From Pomphorhynchus laevis (lineage: Eukaryota; Acanthocephala; Palaeacanthocephala; Echinorhynchida; Pomphorhynchidae), in NCBI GenBank assembly GCA_012934845.2, contig WNNJ02003003.1, positions 88,836-152,835 on the forward strand: a stretch of 64,000 bases of DNA, given 5' to 3'. The first letter of the stretch is position 1. Every line of letters starts with the position of its first letter. Under the pieces are notes generated by a model. The model was not told where the DNA came from. It saw nothing but the letters and a program-made list of their open reading frames with translations, and did not search any database. Of the stretch, positions 60,290 through 64,000 are shown one piece after another. The translations under genes and the position numbers were made by a program.

Positions 60290-60800
60290 GGATCACCTGG
60301 AAAGCAGGTGGTTAAAATGTTTGATGACACTGTGAGTTGCTTCATGTTGCTTTGATGTACTGCTGTTGACTATCTATAAGTCAACAGCAGTACGCTACAT
60401 TTTGGTACCGGTAGACCTCATCAGCTACTGATCCAATACTTACGTTTCACGTTTCGATTCTTTTAATGTTGGCTGACGATCACTTGACTTGTATCGGAAC
60501 TGATTGTATCTGGAATGTATGTTATATATATCTTAGCTTTTTCAAGATAATAGTAATAAATTACAAAAATAGGTAAATTTTCAAATTTAAGGTTGGAACC
60601 TTTACCTACCAAGGCTGATTTAATTTGAAATCAGAAATGATTTCAATTAAATTTGCAAAATATAAAAGAAAATGTAGGTATCGGATCAGTAGCTGATGAG
60701 GTCAACAAATAAATAAATGTAGTGTACTGTTGTTGACTTATAGGATTAAAGCAACTTGTAGTGTCATCAAAATTTTCAACTGCAACAATGACTACATAAT
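60290..60800. repeat. Inverted repeat pair with internal hairpins
   Basis: The reverse complement of about 60300-60445 matches about 60680-60795, sharing GGATCAGTAGCTGATGAGGT, GTTGACTTATAG and AGTGTCATCAAA. The left arm has an extra 25 bp containing a perfect hairpin (TACTGCTGTTGAC and complement, 60358-60392). CTGATGAGGT recalls a hammerhead box but the GAAA part is AAAA. Possibly a fold-back element. Confidence 0.65.
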
Positions 60801-63634
60801 TAAATCAACTTAAAATTTGACACTTGATTTTGATAGTAATAATCAGACAATAGATGGGAAATATCATAAATTATGCCAGCAGTAGAATGATAGAGGTCGA
60901 AATACAATTTAATTATAAGTAAATCTGGAGAATCGGCCATAATATAAAAATATGTATGGATACTGGACACGTTAGAGATAAATGGTTTAACAGTAAGCAA
61001 AATCCCCGTTCGGATTTTGCTGGCTGGAAAACAGGCAGCCTCGAATTTTGCGTGCGGCCTCGATTGATTACCGTCCTGCCCAAATGTAAACCTTGGCAAT
61101 GATGATTTCGTTGTGAAACCATCATCATCCTCAACGATGACGATGATGTCATAATTATCAAGCCAACCGAGAAGCCGTCATTAACAAGATTTTACAATGC
61201 TTCCACGTTAAAATGAACAAGTTGTAGAGGTATCATTTTTCAGAATTTACCGTTGTTTTGATCCACCAAACTTGTGCTCATAAATGTGATCACAAGTTTC
61301 AACGTGCGTAACGTGACCACAGCTTACATTAATATCTCAGAGGATATGAGATATCGATTTTAGTGAATTATGCCTGAAAGGATACTTACCCTGTGCGTAT
61401 AACATTGTGATATGGAATAATGAAATATATTAAATGGTAGTTGTTTCTGTCGGAGTTATATACGAATACCCTCCTGTGTTTATCATTCAGGTATCAACAA
61501 GTTGGGTTGAATATACACCCTACCGAATCAGCACGCTATTCTTCATATGATGAATTTTGTATCTCGCATGTGCGACTAAGATTTCGATAGTTGAGACAAT
61601 TAACCACGTGTTGATTTCGCTAAGTTTATAAAGCCAACGAAATAATTTGATTGTCATGTAATTCGCACTCGTGGAATTACTCTGGACATTTAATCATCAT
61701 CCGTAAGCTTTCATTATCCCCCGTTGAACCGAGATCAGCTGCAATAAAATTTGATGTGAGTTTCTGTTAAAGTTTTTGAGTGATTTGAAAAAGAAAGGAC
61801 GTCATACTCATTAATGATAAGGTTAGTACCGTACCGCCTAGCATAGATTTGATGCGGATTCTGATCAAATGAGAAATGAATACCATCTTTTTGAGCATTA
61901 TCTACGTTAATTATATTCAGTTAAGCCAAAAACAAAAACATCTAAATTAAGAGCACACGTTCAAGTGATATCTTATGTTTGAACGATATCTAAAGGAGAG
62001 CGCGTTTTACTCATGAAGAATGGACAGGATCATGAGAGTCATCAGTGGAACCACATCAGCGTAGATTATGTGCTGATTTTAAAAAATATGACATTCATAC
62101 GTCCACATCAGTAGGCTGGTGTTAATTTCATCAAACGAGAAATTTATATCATCGAGAAATTTACTTCTATTATTGAGGATAATGTACTTTATTAATCGAA
62201 AACTTTTGTCCTTTACATTAAATGGCTCACTATTTAAATTTTTTAATATTGAGTTTACTTCTTTTATCTAAAGTTGATATACGTTCAGCAGCTTACATGC
62301 TGCACAAAAATCCCTGGAAAGTATCTCGATGTCTTTTGTGGTCTTTAACCCGAGTATATAAAATACAATCCTTCCCTGTGCACTTAATTTCTAAAGCGGT
62401 TTACTCGCCCTCTGTATTGTATTAAGGACACAATAGTGTCACATGCACTTCGCAAAGAATCGTTGAACTGTTAGGATCGATGTAATTTCCGTTCGAGCAA
62501 GTGCAACCCGGAAAGCAATTCATGCATGATCTAACAGACTTGACATGCATGCTTTACAGTTGGCATTCTGATCATTGGAAGGGCAGTAACGATTGTTAAT
62601 TATAAAATACAATTGAATTTGGACGGTAATATAAAATTTTTAAACGTGATATGACCATAGATTGATTCGAAATTCCAGAATATTTCCTGCTATTAATCGT
62701 AAGTAAAGCGAGCGTTATTTAATTGTATATATATTGAATTTCAAGTTTGTATAGTTAAAGCCGTTATTTTTTTGTATTTATTTTATCTTAAGCTTTTCCT
62801 TCCGCGTCAAATCTTTTAAAACGCACAATGTCGTTAATCTTTAGCGGCAATGTCGTTAATCTTTAATTTTTGGAATCAATATTGTCGTCAAGTGTAATCA
62901 CTTATTTGTTATTTATTTATACTATATAACAATTGTGGTTATTTTATCTTATAAATAAGATCGTTTTTTTAAAGTTCAATTTAAGTTTATTTATATTTTT
63001 TTGTTTTTTGTTTTAAGTTCAATTTAATTTATAGTTTGTTATTAAAATAATTGTTTGTTAACAAAAATACAACTCTATATTGTTCTCTATTTATATATAA
63101 TTTAGTTTACTTTAAATTTATATTAAATTTATTTAGACAGTAATTTTTATTTTACTCATTTTTATGGAAAAATTGAATGTATTTAATTTTATTCATATGG
63201 ATTTAAATTTTAAATGAAACTTGAAGAATTTATTTGAATTTATAATTTACACTTTATTTAAATTGAGGAATTATACCCAATTAAAAGTAAGTTTATCTTT
63301 ACAGCATTCAAATATTAAAATTAACTTATTTGTTTACGCTTTAACCGCAATAACAATCAAATATTTTCAATTTCATCTACATACTTTAATCTATATAATT
63401 CTTGGATAAATTCTTGTTTACTTGACAAAATTGTTTCAATACACATTTATATTATTTTATATTTTAAATATTAAATATATTATTTTATTATTAATATATC
63501 AAATCTTTTATTGACAATGTCAATAAAAGGGTTTATGAAAGTGTCAATAAAATGGTCAATAAAAGAGTTGTAATTCTTATATATATTGGTTATCTGTAAG
63601 TTGAAACAACCTCTCGATATCAATATAAGATTCC

Positions 63635-63809
63635 ATATATATTTTTTTAAAAATATAATTCAGAAACCGAGCATAAAGAACATTTTATTCTCTTCAGAAT
63701 GAAGAAGAATTGTAAAATTCGAAACTAGTATATAGTCTATAGTCTGACAATCTGTATATAAAAAGTTCTTTATGCTCAGTTTCTGAATTATATTTTTAAA
63801 ATATATATA
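63635..63809. mobile_element. MITE-like element with 45-bp terminal inverted repeats
   Basis: The left arm (63635-63681) and right arm (63765-63809) are inverted copies sharing ATAATTCAGAAAC and GAGCATAAAGAAC, with one substitution and a 3-base T-run difference. The core is about 83 bp. Arms end in TA-rich sequence, so a TA target duplication is possible but cannot be told from the repeat itself. Confidence 0.75.
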
Positions 63810-64000
63810 ATTCCTTAACTTATAATTATTCTATCGAGTTCCGTTTTCATTTCAAAAACGAAGTATACATATATAAGTACATAAATTAATAAATTTACTT
63901 TTCTAAATTTTAGAAGATTTTCAGCCAAGACATGATTACTCCGAAAGTAATTATACTTGAATCATATTAATATTAATTAAATATAATATTTATATATATA

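Larger units (their letters stand above)
59763..64000. other. Gene-free right end
   Basis: No coding sequence is supported; frames of 60-100 codons lack recognisable features. It contains an inverted-repeat pair (60300-60800), a short tandem repeat of AATGTCGTTAATCTTTA (62826-62868), and a 175-bp TIR element (63635-63809). The final 1 kb is strongly A+T-rich. Confidence 0.5.

Noticed and set aside
60800-62425. Frames of 60-100 codons near the right end
   Set aside because: No motif, A+T-driven composition and no splice-site support.

Overview
This is eukaryotic DNA from an A+T-rich invertebrate animal genome. The evidence is two intron-containing, clearly metazoan translation genes (ribosomal protein S26 and elongation factor eEF2), short A+T-rich introns, and a large load of animal-type retrotransposons (Jockey/I-like and CR1-like LINEs, an RTE fragment, Penelope-like elements, one Ty3/gypsy-like LTR element). 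I cannot name the phylum from sequence alone. I see no bacterial-style operons, CRISPR arrays, rRNA or tRNA genes.

Layout. 0-5.3 kb: an open, possibly intact two-ORF LINE (LINE-A1) with a 33-bp tandem repeat upstream and hammerhead-like repeats on both flanks. 5.3-8.9 kb: repeat debris, including an inverted SINE-like pair, a well-formed hammerhead-like fold on the minus strand and an eroded LINE-B piece. 8.9-15.9 kb: the host gene island, RPS26 and then EEF2, both on the minus strand. 15.9-21.5 kb: no recognised gene; it may hold EEF2 exon 1 and promoter, and carries a duplicated 117-bp repeat. 21.5-25.7 kb: a CR1-like LINE (LINE-C) with an intact ORF1 and a broken ORF2. 25.9-41 kb: a graveyard of one CR1-like family (LINE-B/D/E copies on both strands), with nested insertions: a LINE inside a fold-back element, and an LTR retrotransposon with a 5-bp target duplication inside a LINE. 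41-42.3 kb: one small coiled-coil ORF. 42.3-45.8 kb: a decayed LINE-A copy abutting an RTE fragment. 45.9-51.05 kb: a 5-kb minisatellite of a 14-bp unit with higher-order duplication. 51-55.9 kb: A+T-rich DNA with RT fragments and a Penelope-like element encoding a GIY-YIG endonuclease. 55.9-59.8 kb: a twin-priming-like LINE scar next to a nearly full LINE-A2. 59.8-64 kb: non-coding, with two inverted-repeat elements.

Only RPS26 and EEF2 are secure host genes; both serve cytosolic translation and lie tandemly with 1.1 kb between them. Everything else recognisable is mobile or repetitive. The most interesting signals are: (1) LINE-A1 ORF2 has no nearby ATG, sits in the -1 frame, and the ORF junction carries an A AAA AAG heptamer followed by a perfect 11-bp hairpin with a GAAA loop, suggesting coupled or frameshift translation; (2) hammerhead-ribozyme-like folds recur at many places, mostly at ends of Penelope-like or unclassified repeats; (3) the minisatellite is open in all three minus-strand frames; (4) RPS26 has an unusual Gln-rich C-terminal tail of about 40 residues.
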